Shown: positions 18,272 through 26,441 of the stretch, one piece after another
Layout: each line of letters begins with the position of its first letter
Numbering within the stretch: the first letter of the stretch is position 1
Notes under the pieces: generated by a model
The model's input: only the letters and a program-made list of their open reading frames with translations
Told to the model about the DNA's origin: nothing
The model's database searches: none
Made by a program: the position numbers and the translations under genes
Origin: Natronospira elongata
GTDB lineage: Bacteria; Pseudomonadota; Gammaproteobacteria; Natronospirales; Natronospiraceae
Reading direction: 5' to 3'
DNA length: 64,000 nt
Assembly (NCBI RefSeq): GCF_034931365.1
Contig: NZ_JAYGII010000010.1
Span: 1-64,000, forward strand

Positions 18272-18395
18272 TCCGTTTTCTCCTGCTGAATTTGGTTTGA
18301 TTGCGACAGTCGGGCCCCAGCCCTCCAACGCCCCAGGGGCACAAAGAGCGGGCCAAGCCGCTTATGGTACCCGTGCACGCCGGGGCGCGGCAATG

Positions 18396-18420
18396 AAAAC
18401 CCGCCACGGAAGGCGGTTTT
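18396..18420 (-). terminator. Terminator after iscA-like gene
   Basis: On the minus strand AAAACCGCC pairs with GGCGGGTTTT (one bulged base) around a six-base loop, followed by T residues. It separates the desulfurase/IscU-like/IscA unit from ndk. Confidence 0.65.
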
Positions 18421-18446
18421 CCGGGCGGGCAACTGGAAAGACTCGC

Positions 18447-18770
18447 TCAGACGGTGAAGCTCTCGCCGCAGCCGCACTCGTCCTTGACGTTGGGATTGCG
18501 GAACTTGAAGGCCTCATTGATGCCCTCGCGAACATAGTCGAGCTCGGTCCCGTCCAGATAGGAAAGATGCTCACGGTCAACCACGACTTTGACGCCGTGA
18601 TCCTCGAAGATCACGTCATCGTCGCCACTTTCGTCCGCATAATCAATCACATAGGCCCAGCCCGAACAGCCGGTCCGCTTGATACCCAGACGCAGGCCAA
18701 TACCATGTCCGCGCTTTTCCAGGTGACTGGCGACCCGCTCGGCCGCCGATTCGGTCAGGGTGATAGCCAT
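18447..18770 (-). CDS. iscA: IscA/HesB-family iron-sulfur cluster assembly protein
   Basis: A-type carrier that delivers or assembles Fe-S clusters. The 107 residues contain the three conserved cysteines of the family: RTGCSGWAY (near residue 35) and DECGCGESF at the C-terminus. The sequence looks closer to IscA than to ErpA. It follows the IscU-like gene by 22 bp, and a terminator follows it. The unit lacks iscR, hscBA and fdx, so it is not the standard isc operon. Confidence 0.92.
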   Translation of the reverse strand: MAITLTESAAERVASHLEKRGHGIGLRLGIKRTGCSGWAYVIDYADESGDDDVIFEDHGVKVVVDREHLSYLDGTELDYVREGINEAFKFRNPNVKDECGCGESFTV

Positions 18771-18792
18771 GGCCTTTCCCGATCCTCTGTTG

Positions 18793-19170
18793 CTAATCCA
18801 GAATTTTCAACGCCGAATGCCAGGCGTCCTCGACAGTCAGAAACGCGTCCATGACGTCCGGCGGTGCATCCAGCCGCGAGGCCAGCGTTGCCGCCGACAG
18901 CCGCTTCTCCCCAGCCTGCCAGGCTTCAGCCGCCAGATCCGCGGCGGCAATGATCCAGGGGCTGCCGTGAGCCTGGAACCAGGCCTTTCGTGGTTGGCGG
19001 GACAGCCACAGCCAGACTTCGCTGTCATCGGCCCGTCCCCGGGCCTGCCCGCAAACCGATTCAAGCCCAGCGGGCGGTGGCCCCGCATGGCGGGGCCGCA
19101 GAAAGCGTTGCCAGCAGACCTCGCCATAAACCTCGTGTGCCGCTGTTTCCTCGCTGTGGCTTTCGACCAT
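18793..19170 (-). CDS. IscU/NifU-N-like protein lacking the ligand cysteines
   Basis: I read this 125-residue protein as a divergent member of the IscU scaffold fold. It begins with a tyrosine followed by FLRPRHAG, resembling the IscU N-terminus (Y..KV..H...PRN.G). It then has QAHGSPWIIAAADLAAEAW where IscU has the GCGSAIAS region, and ends PPDVMDAFLTVEDAW where IscU has the PPVKxHCSxLAEDAI region. All three cluster-ligand cysteine positions appear to be replaced. Position between a desulfurase and IscA supports the reading. The ATG at 19170 is chosen from domain start; no clear ribosome binding site is visible and a GTG at 19209 is possible. The homology is by eye only. Confidence 0.6.
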   Translation of the reverse strand: MVESHSEETAAHEVYGEVCWQRFLRPRHAGPPPAGLESVCGQARGRADDSEVWLWLSRQPRKAWFQAHGSPWIIAAADLAAEAWQAGEKRLSAATLASRLDAPPDVMDAFLTVEDAWHSALKILD

Positions 19171-19218
19171 GCGATCTGACGTCCGTTCACGCCGGTGGAC
19201 ACCGGCCACTGGGGCATT

Positions 19219-20415
19219 TTAACCCGAAAGCGGGGTCGGTTCCGAATCGCCCAGGGAGCGTGGCGACAGGGCCCGCAGGCGCGAGACGGCCTGTTCAATG
19301 CAGTCGGCCGCCCGATCCACTTCCGCCTCGGTGGTGAAGCGGCCAAGACTCAGGCGCAGAGAGGATTCGGCCTGGGCATCGGAGCGGCCAAGGGCACGAA
19401 GCACATAGGAAGGTTCGGCCGACGCCGAAGTGCAGGCAGATCCCGAAGAAACCGCCAGATAAGGATCCAGTGCCGCCACCAGGGCTTCGCCATGGACCCC
19501 GTCGAACCCCAGGTTCACCGTCCCGGCGACCCGCCGCTCCGGATCCCCGTTGAGGCGTACGCCGGGCATGGCCAACAGCCTCGCTTCCAGCTTGCCCCGC
19601 AGGGCGAGAATGCGCTCACGGTCCGCGCCCATATCCCGAATCGCGAGACGGGCCGCTTCCCCCATGCCCACGATCTGGTGGGTGGCCAGGGTCCCCGAGC
19701 GAAGACCGCGCTCATGCCCGCCGCCCAACATCATGGCTTCCACCCGGGCCCGCGGGCGGCGACGGAGGAAAAGGGCACCGACACCCTTGGGGCCGTAGAA
19801 CTTGTGGGCCGAGAGGGACAGGAGGTCCACCGGCCACTCCTGCAGGCGAATGGGCAATTTGCCCACCGACTGAGCGGCATCCACATGCAACAGGACACCC
19901 TGGGCCCGGGTGATCTCGGCGATGGCGGCAATATCCTGGATGACGCCGGTTTCGTTATTGACGTGCATGAGACTGATCAGCACCGTGTCGTCGCGGATGG
20001 CCTCGGCGACCTGGGCTGGATCGACAATGCCGCTCTCCGCGGGCGTCAGCCAGCTGACCTCGAAGCCGTCGGCTTCCAGCCGCCGGAAGACATCGATGAC
20101 CGCCTTGTGCTCGGTACGGGAGGTAATCAGATGGCCACCGCGTCGGCGGTGAAAGCGGGCGGCGCCGGCAATGGCCAGGTTGTTGGATTCCGTCGCCCCC
20201 GAGGTAAAAACCATCTCGCGCGGCTCGGCCCCCAGCAGTTCAGCGACCGCGAACCGCGCCGCCTCCACCCGCCGGCGAGCCTCTCGCCCGGGGCGATGGG
20301 CCGAGGCCGGGTTGGCGAAACAGCCATCACGCGTCAGGCAGCCGGCCATGGCCTCGGCAACCAGAGGATCCACCGGCGTGGTCGCGGCATAATCAAGATA
20401 GATCGGCTCATTCAT
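19219..20415 (-). CDS. Cysteine desulfurase (IscS/NifS family)
   Basis: PLP enzyme releasing sulfur from cysteine for Fe-S cluster and thio-cofactor synthesis. Class V aminotransferase fold; the PLP lysine lies in LLSLSAHKFYGPKG (near residue 200) and the mobile catalytic cysteine loop reads SSGSACTSASAEPS (near residue 320). The 398 residues start at the ATG at 20415 (MNEPIYLDYAATTP). First gene of the unit with the IscU-like and IscA genes. It could be iscS or a second desulfurase; I leave the symbol open because the rest of the isc operon is absent. Confidence 0.94.
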   Translation of the reverse strand: MNEPIYLDYAATTPVDPLVAEAMAGCLTRDGCFANPASAHRPGREARRRVEAARFAVAELLGAEPREMVFTSGATESNNLAIAGAARFHRRRGGHLITSRTEHKAVIDVFRRLEADGFEVSWLTPAESGIVDPAQVAEAIRDDTVLISLMHVNNETGVIQDIAAIAEITRAQGVLLHVDAAQSVGKLPIRLQEWPVDLLSLSAHKFYGPKGVGALFLRRRPRARVEAMMLGGGHERGLRSGTLATHQIVGMGEAARLAIRDMGADRERILALRGKLEARLLAMPGVRLNGDPERRVAGTVNLGFDGVHGEALVAALDPYLAVSSGSACTSASAEPSYVLRALGRSDAQAESSLRLSLGRFTTEAEVDRAADCIEQAVSRLRALSPRSLGDSEPTPLSG

Positions 20416-20601
20416 GAGCAGCCCCTGAGTCAAGCAACCCCTGATTATTCAGGAGTTCTCCATTCCTAACCTGCAATATTGTGTCCCCATTCTAGCGCGG
20501 ACGCCCCACCCAATGGCTTGACAACCGTCATTTCCGGGACTTGACGGGGGTGGTCCAGCTTGCGTAAAGCTGAACCTGTCAACAGATTGGGAGTCGCCAA
20601 G

Positions 20602-21807
20602 ATGCGGGATCACAACGGTCTGAGTTTCTCCATCGGCGAATACGAGCGTCGACTCAGGGAACTGCGGGAACGCATGGCGCGACGCCGTATCGATGTGGCC
20701 ATCATTACCGACCCGGGCAATCTGCTCTATCTCACTGGCTACCAGACCACCGGCTATTCCTACTTCCAGGCCCTGGTGGTGCCCCTGGAAGACGAGCCCT
20801 TCATGGTGACCCGTCGTTTGGAAGAAACCAATGTCTGGCCACGGACCTGGGTGGAAATCACCCGCCCCTATTCCGATACCGGTGACGCCATTGAGACCCT
20901 GCACCATGCCCTGGTGGAATTCGGTCTGGATGACCAGTGGATCGGCTACGAGCGCAATAGCTACTTCTTCCCCGCCTACCAGCAGGAGCGCATGCTGGCC
21001 AGCTTCGACAGCAGCAATTTCGTGGACTGCTACGGCATCGTGGAGGCCGGGCGGATCACCAAGTCGGAAGAAGAACTTGCGATGATGGAAAAGGCCGCCC
21101 GGGCCACGGAAGCCGGCATGGCGGCAGGCATAGCAGCCGCCGTGCCCGGTGCCACGGAGAACGATGTCGCCGCGGCCGTTCATGAAGCCATGTTTCGGGC
21201 GGGAGGCGAGTATCCGGCGGTAGCGCCCTATATCGTGTCCGGCCCTCGCTGCATGATCGGGCATGCCACCTGGGAGGGCCGGACCATCCAGGAGAATGAG
21301 ACTGTCTTTCTGGAAGTGGGCGGCTGCGTGCGTCGCTACCACACCGCGATGATGCGAACGATCTGGACCGGCAAGCCCCCCAGAGTCATGCGGGAGGCGG
21401 AGGCCATCGGCCAGGAAGCCTTGGCGGAAATGATGCACTGCATCCGACCGGGGGTCACCTCGGCCGAGGTGGATCATGCCGCCCGCCACATCATCAGTGC
21501 CAATCGTCTGGGTGCCGAGCTCATCACCCGTGCCGGCTACAGCATCGGGATCGCCTTTCCACCCAGCTGGGATGAAGGCTATATGCTCAGCCTGAAACCG
21601 GGGGACCGGCGGCCGCTGGAGCCGGGGATGACCATGCATCTGATCCCCTGGCTGTGGGGCGTGGAGGGAGACAAGCTGCTTGGCATCTCCGAGACGGTGG
21701 TCGTCACCGAGACCGGGTGCCGGTCGTTTTTCGAAAGTCCCGAGCGGAAACTGTTCCGCCCGGGTCCTCTGGCCGGCAGCGCGATGGTTCAGCACCGCGC
21801 TGGCTGA
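20602..21807 (+). CDS. M24-family protein, ectoine hydrolase (DoeA/EutD)-like
   Basis: Pita-bread-fold protein resembling ectoine hydrolase, which opens ectoine to N-acetyl-diaminobutyrate. The creatinase N-domain covers about residues 1-150 and the M24 domain 160-390. The usual metal ligands are missing: the first Asp position is Glu (FLEVGG) and the second reads RYHTAMMRT; the usual His region reads SIGIAFPPSW. Metal-free chemistry is established for DoeA/EutD and creatinase. The ATG at 20602 has GGGAG upstream. No doeB, ectABC or transporter gene is nearby, so the substrate is inferred. Confidence 0.75.
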   Translation: MRDHNGLSFSIGEYERRLRELRERMARRRIDVAIITDPGNLLYLTGYQTTGYSYFQALVVPLEDEPFMVTRRLEETNVWPRTWVEITRPYSDTGDAIETLHHALVEFGLDDQWIGYERNSYFFPAYQQERMLASFDSSNFVDCYGIVEAGRITKSEEELAMMEKAARATEAGMAAGIAAAVPGATENDVAAAVHEAMFRAGGEYPAVAPYIVSGPRCMIGHATWEGRTIQENETVFLEVGGCVRRYHTAMMRTIWTGKPPRVMREAEAIGQEALAEMMHCIRPGVTSAEVDHAARHIISANRLGAELITRAGYSIGIAFPPSWDEGYMLSLKPGDRRPLEPGMTMHLIPWLWGVEGDKLLGISETVVVTETGCRSFFESPERKLFRPGPLAGSAMVQHRAG

Positions 21808-21813
21808 GGACCC

Positions 21814-23829
21814 TCAGAGCTGAGCCAGTCGCCGTCGCTGAGCGAACGCCCTCACCTCCGAGGCGGCCAATGGCTGGCTGAAATGGAACCCCTGGAAGAG
21901 ATCGCAGCCCAGCTGGCGCAACAGTGCCCATTGCTGAGCACTTTCCACCCCTTCGGCGGTAACCCGCAAACCCAGGGCATGGGCCAGGTCGGTTATTGAA
22001 CGCACGATGGCCAGACCCTGGGCCTGCTCAATCTCCTGAATGAAGGAGCGATCGATTTTCACCCGGCTGACCGGCAACTGCTGGAGCCAGCTCAGGGAGC
22101 TGTAGCCGGTACCAAAATCGTCCAGCGCAAGAGCCACACCCACCTCGTTGAGCCGCTCGATGGTGGCATTACCGGCCTCGATATCTTCCATGGCCACCTG
22201 CTCGGTAATCTCCAGTTGCAGATCACTTGGCCGCAAGCTGCTTCGACGCAGAATACGCTCGACTGTGGACGGTAGCGCGGGCGCCTCGAAGAGGTTGGCC
22301 GACAGATTAACTGCTACCCGAAGGTCCACCCCCTGATCCCGCCAGGACACGATCTGCCGGCAGGCCGATTCCATCACCCAATAGTCAAGGCTGCTGGCCA
22401 GCCCAGCGGTCGTTGCCATGGACAAGAACTCAGTCGGCAGCAGCAGCCCTCGCTCGGGATGCTGCCAGCGGACCAGGGCTTCAACCATCCTGACAGTCCC
22501 TTCGGCATCCACGATGGGTTGGTACAGCAGGCGCAGCTGGCCATCCGGGATGGCACGCCGCAATTCCGATTCAAGCACCAGGCGTTCATCGGCCGCCACT
22601 TCCATGATCCGTCGATAACGCACCGGCCCGCCACCACGACGCCGCGCCGAGGAATGGGCCAGGTCGGCGGCGCGCATAAGCGCCCGCTCATCCTCGGCAT
22701 CATCGGGGTAAAGGGCATAACCGCAGGCGCACTCGAGATGAATATCATGCCCACCCACATGCACCGGTTCGCGCACCGCATCCATCAGATAATCCAGATG
22801 GGTGCGAGCTTCTGCCTCGTCCGGCAAATCCGTCAGAATGACGGCAAATTCGTCACTGGATATTCTTGCCACCGTGGCCTGTGCCGGGCGCCGCGCATCA
22901 AGCCGCTCCGCCAGACTGCGCAGCAGCTTGTCGCCATTGGCATGGCCAAGGGAATCGTTGACCCGCCGGAAACGCTCCAGGTCGAGAAAGGCGAAGGCCA
23001 CCTTCAGGCCTGTACCACTCAATACACGGATCCGGTTGGCCAGTTGCACCCGGACGTTGCGACGATTGGGCAGGCCGGTGAGTGGATCAAAGAAGGACAG
23101 ACGGGAAACCTCACTGCGGGCAACCCGGGCCTCGGCCCGCTCGTGCTCAAACAGCCAGGTCACCAGACCCAGGCCAATCAGGGCGTAAAGGACAAGATCG
23201 CCGATGGGCAGGAAGGGCGCATAGGGGGCCGTCCAGACCCCGGCAGGACCAAGGACCTGAATGGCCAGGGTGTGCAGCAAATGAAGCCCGTAGGCAATCA
23301 TGGCACCCGCGGCCAACAGTGCGCCTGCCTGAACCGGCGAGCTGCGCTGGCGGAGAATGACCCATGCTGCGCCCATGAACGCCGCGGCCAGCAGGAAGTT
23401 CTTGACCCCCAGGCGGACGAAAACCCGGAGCGAGGCCGCATCCGGGCCAAAGGCACCGATCAGAGCAGTCGCCCCGCCAAGGAGGGCAACCACAATCACC
23501 ACCACAGCCAGATGGCGTGGGGTCAAAAAGCGCCGATAAGCCAGGCCGACGACGCCCGCCACCAGTAACGCTACCTGGGCGTAGACGGCGGCAAGGGCAG
23601 CTACAGAGACTGGCAGGCGCAGACCAGGGCCTAGGCCGGCCATCAACAGACGATACGTGAGCAGAGACAGCACCACGTGAATGGCAAGGGCCAGAAAACT
23701 GAGGCCCCACAATCTGAGGAAGGGTCGGCGGCGGTCATGCAGGAAGTACAGGAAGAAAACCGCCAGAACCGCGGACAGGACAGCCTGGGCCGCCAACGCA
23801 GCCGTTACCAAGTCTCCCTGTTCAATCAC
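21814..23829 (-). CDS. Membrane GGDEF-EAL protein with degenerate GGDEF motif
   Basis: Cyclic-di-GMP signalling protein of 671 residues. About seven to eight hydrophobic helices (residues 8-220) form an integral membrane sensor region. A GGDEF domain (about 235-395) has its signature degraded to SSDEF in RISSDEFAVI, so cyclase activity is unlikely. The EAL domain (about 415-665) retains EALVRW and DDFGTGYSS, consistent with phosphodiesterase activity. The start is GTG at 23829 behind a G-rich stretch. It converges on the DoeA-like gene with a 6-bp gap. Confidence 0.9.
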   Translation of the reverse strand: MIEQGDLVTAALAAQAVLSAVLAVFFLYFLHDRRRPFLRLWGLSFLALAIHVVLSLLTYRLLMAGLGPGLRLPVSVAALAAVYAQVALLVAGVVGLAYRRFLTPRHLAVVVIVVALLGGATALIGAFGPDAASLRVFVRLGVKNFLLAAAFMGAAWVILRQRSSPVQAGALLAAGAMIAYGLHLLHTLAIQVLGPAGVWTAPYAPFLPIGDLVLYALIGLGLVTWLFEHERAEARVARSEVSRLSFFDPLTGLPNRRNVRVQLANRIRVLSGTGLKVAFAFLDLERFRRVNDSLGHANGDKLLRSLAERLDARRPAQATVARISSDEFAVILTDLPDEAEARTHLDYLMDAVREPVHVGGHDIHLECACGYALYPDDAEDERALMRAADLAHSSARRRGGGPVRYRRIMEVAADERLVLESELRRAIPDGQLRLLYQPIVDAEGTVRMVEALVRWQHPERGLLLPTEFLSMATTAGLASSLDYWVMESACRQIVSWRDQGVDLRVAVNLSANLFEAPALPSTVERILRRSSLRPSDLQLEITEQVAMEDIEAGNATIERLNEVGVALALDDFGTGYSSLSWLQQLPVSRVKIDRSFIQEIEQAQGLAIVRSITDLAHALGLRVTAEGVESAQQWALLRQLGCDLFQGFHFSQPLAASEVRAFAQRRRLAQL

Positions 23830-24133
23830 CGTCGGCCCCCGCGCCGCGAGCCGGCCTACTTACAGCCAACCCAAAGACCTCTCGGCATCCCGCCCCATGG
23901 AGAACACATCCCTGCGTACCCACAGCATAGCAATACTGGCGGCCCAGGGGGACCGCCCGGAAGAGTCTGGCGTCGGCACCCGAGTGGATTGGGAAAATCG
24001 CGTCAAATCGCACGGACCAGATCGGAAAACTGGTCAATGACGGTCAGGTTGCCTATCCTGTTCCGCCTGTCACATGGTGGATCGCCCCGTTACGGGCGAG
24101 GCAACCCATTTCACCCAATCAGGAGTTCCGACA
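23830..24133. other. Divergent intergenic region
   Basis: A 304-bp gap between the GGDEF-EAL gene and the S9 peptidase gene must hold both promoters. I see an AGGAG ribosome binding site before the peptidase gene but no convincing -35/-10 pair, repeat or RNA structure. Confidence 0.4.
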
Positions 24134-26161
24134 ATGAAGGCAAGACGCTTTCTGCTAACCGCCGTTCTCGGCATCTTCTGCCTGCAGGCCGGCGTGGTGC
24201 TGGCCAACGGCATGGACAAGGATGATCTCTATCGCATCCAGCAGGTCACCCAGGTGGCGGTCTCCCCCGATGGTGAACAGGTGGCCTACCTGCGCAGCGT
24301 GCCCCGCAATCCCTACCAGGATGAGAATGGGCCGGCCTGGAGCGAGCTGCATATAGCCACCGGTGAAGGCAAGAGCCGCCCCTTTATCACTGGCAAGGTG
24401 AATATCAGTGCCATTGACTGGCTGCCTGACGGTTCCGGCATTTCCTTTCTGGCTCGCCGTGAAGGTGACGACCAGCGCTCTCTCTATGTAATTCCAGCCA
24501 AGGGCGGCGAGGCACGACGCGTGCTGACCCATCCCACCGGAATCCGCAGCTACAGCTGGCATCCCTCGGGAGAACGGGTTGCCTTTCTGGCCACGGAACC
24601 GACCTCCGAAGAACGTCGGAAACTGCTGGACAAGGGCTTCAATGCCCGTGTCATCGAGGAGCGACTGCAGGATGTGGAAGTGTGGACGGCCGACATTGAT
24701 GGCGATGGGGAGCCCGAAAAGCTGGACATCGAAGGCAGCGCGTCCCAGCTGCACTGGAGTCCGGATGGCGAACATCTGGCCATGATGATCGCGCCCACCC
24801 CACTGGTGGATGACGATCTGATGTTCCGCCACCCCCTGGTGGTGGAAGCCGATGGTGGTGACGTGGTCACCCGCTTTGAGACGGAAGGTAAACTGGGATC
24901 CATGGCCTGGTCCCCTGATGGAGAACATCTGGCCTGGGTCGGCAGCATGGATATCCATGATCCTCGCGAGGGCCGCCTGGTCGTGGGCGATGTAGACAGC
25001 GGTGAGTTCAAGAACATCAAGGCGGATGAGTACCTCGGCCACATCCAGACCATGGCCTGGGAAGATGACGAGCACATTATCTGGCTCGGCCACCGCGGTA
25101 CCCAGAGCGAACTGGGTCGAATCCACCGCAGTGGCGACAACGAGGAGATCCTGATTGGGCCGGAGCAGCCCATCCTGCGTTCCCTGAGTCTGTCCAATGG
25201 GGGCGGTGTGCTGGCCTTCGCCGCGGACAGCCCAGAGCACCCCCGGGAGCTTCACGTCCATCAGGATGACAGCCTGGAACGTTGGACCGACTCCAATCCC
25301 TGGTTGGCCGACCGCGATCTGGCTCCCCAGGAAGTGGTGACCCATGAGGCTCGCGACGGCCTGGAACTCGAGGGTGTCCTCATCCGCCCGCTACGGGAGC
25401 GTCGTCGCGGCAATCACCCCATGATCATGGTCATCCACGGTGGTCCCGAAGCCCATATCTCCAATGGCTGGAATACCAACTATTCCAACCCGGGCCAGGT
25501 GGCAGCCGCCCGGGGTTATGCCGTGTTCTATCCGAACTATCGTGGCAGCACGGCTCGAGGAGTGGAATTCTCCATGCTCGGGCAGGCCGACGCCGCTGGG
25601 GCTGAATTTGACGATATCGTCGACGCCAAGGAGCACCTGGTGGAAACCGGGCTGGTTGATGGTGACAAGGTGGGGATCACCGGCGGTTCCTACGGCGGCT
25701 ATGCTTCCGCCTGGGGTGCAACCGCTCAGACCGAGCACTTTGCAGCCAGCGTGATGTTCGTAGGCATCAGCAACAATATCTCCAAGTTCGGCACCTCGGA
25801 CATTCCCCAGGAACTGATGCTGGTGCATGCCCGCAAGTGGCCCTGGGATGATTGGGAGTTTTCCCTCAAGCGAAGCCCCATCTATCATGCCGAGCAATCC
25901 CGCACGCCCATCCTGATCATGCATGGTGAGGCGGATACCCGGGTGCATGTGGGGCAGTCCATGGAGCTCTATCGGACCCTCAAGGTGCAGAACAATGTCC
26001 CGGTGCGCATGGTGACCTTCCCCGGCGAGGGTCACGGTAACCGCAATGCCACCAGCCAACGCGAGTACGTCATGCGACTGATGCGCTGGATGGATCACTT
26101 TATCCGCGATGGCGAAGAAGAATTGCCACCGGCCGATCTGGATCACGGCGACCGGATCTGA
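24134..26161 (+). CDS. S9 family serine peptidase (acylaminoacyl-peptidase/DPP-like)
   Basis: Exported prolyl-oligopeptidase-family enzyme cleaving short peptides. A signal peptide spans residues about 1-23. A beta-propeller fills about 30-410, with repeated WSPDGE-type blade motifs. The alpha/beta hydrolase domain (about 430-670) has the nucleophile in GGSYGGYA, the Asp in GEADTRV and the His in PGEGHGN. The ATG at 24134 has AGGAG upstream; a frame starting at 24074 adds residues without a signal-like start. 675 residues. Export suggests extracytoplasmic peptide use. Confidence 0.93.
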   Translation: MKARRFLLTAVLGIFCLQAGVVLANGMDKDDLYRIQQVTQVAVSPDGEQVAYLRSVPRNPYQDENGPAWSELHIATGEGKSRPFITGKVNISAIDWLPDGSGISFLARREGDDQRSLYVIPAKGGEARRVLTHPTGIRSYSWHPSGERVAFLATEPTSEERRKLLDKGFNARVIEERLQDVEVWTADIDGDGEPEKLDIEGSASQLHWSPDGEHLAMMIAPTPLVDDDLMFRHPLVVEADGGDVVTRFETEGKLGSMAWSPDGEHLAWVGSMDIHDPREGRLVVGDVDSGEFKNIKADEYLGHIQTMAWEDDEHIIWLGHRGTQSELGRIHRSGDNEEILIGPEQPILRSLSLSNGGGVLAFAADSPEHPRELHVHQDDSLERWTDSNPWLADRDLAPQEVVTHEARDGLELEGVLIRPLRERRRGNHPMIMVIHGGPEAHISNGWNTNYSNPGQVAAARGYAVFYPNYRGSTARGVEFSMLGQADAAGAEFDDIVDAKEHLVETGLVDGDKVGITGGSYGGYASAWGATAQTEHFAASVMFVGISNNISKFGTSDIPQELMLVHARKWPWDDWEFSLKRSPIYHAEQSRTPILIMHGEADTRVHVGQSMELYRTLKVQNNVPVRMVTFPGEGHGNRNATSQREYVMRLMRWMDHFIRDGEEELPPADLDHGDRI

Positions 26162-26172
26162 GGGATAGGAAC

Positions 26173-26385
26173 ATGAGTGAACAGAAACGATACGGGATTC
26201 GCATCACGCTGCCACAGGGAGACCCCCTGGCACTTCCCCATCTTCTGGGCAGTGACTGGGAAAGCTTCCGCTGGTACCGCTCAGCGGAGGAGCGTAACCG
26301 GGCTATGGAGGACATGGGTCGGGAGCATCAGTTTTCCCGCAAGGGCGATATTCCCAGCATCACGCTGGAAGCAGTGGACCGCTAA
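26173..26385 (+). CDS. Small hypothetical protein
   Basis: A 70-residue protein with AGGA upstream, 11 bp after the S9 peptidase gene, so probably cotranscribed. It begins MSEQKRYGIRITLP and contains HLLGSDWESFRWY, then a charged region (EERNRAMEDMGREHQ). I have an impression of similar small proteins in other gammaproteobacteria but cannot name a family. No signal peptide or membrane segment. Confidence 0.7.
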   Translation: MSEQKRYGIRITLPQGDPLALPHLLGSDWESFRWYRSAEERNRAMEDMGREHQFSRKGDIPSITLEAVDR

Positions 26386-26389
26386 TCCT

Positions 26390-26441
26390 GGCCGCCACTG
26401 CCCTGGCGACCCCATGGTCGCTCAGGGCAGTGGCCGGTTTT
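26390..26441 (+). terminator. Long-stem terminator between convergent genes
   Basis: CCACTGCCCTG (26395-26405) pairs with CAGGGCAGTGG (26423-26433), and an inner GCGACC pairs with GGTCGC around CCAT, giving a 17-bp stem with one bulge followed by TTTT on the plus strand. It overlaps the stop codon of the converging PAS-GGDEF-EAL gene at 26422. Confidence 0.75.

Noticed and set aside
23822..24037. Minus-strand open frame in the gap before the S9 peptidase
   Set aside because: No ribosome binding site, no domain, and it overlaps the start of the GGDEF-EAL gene.
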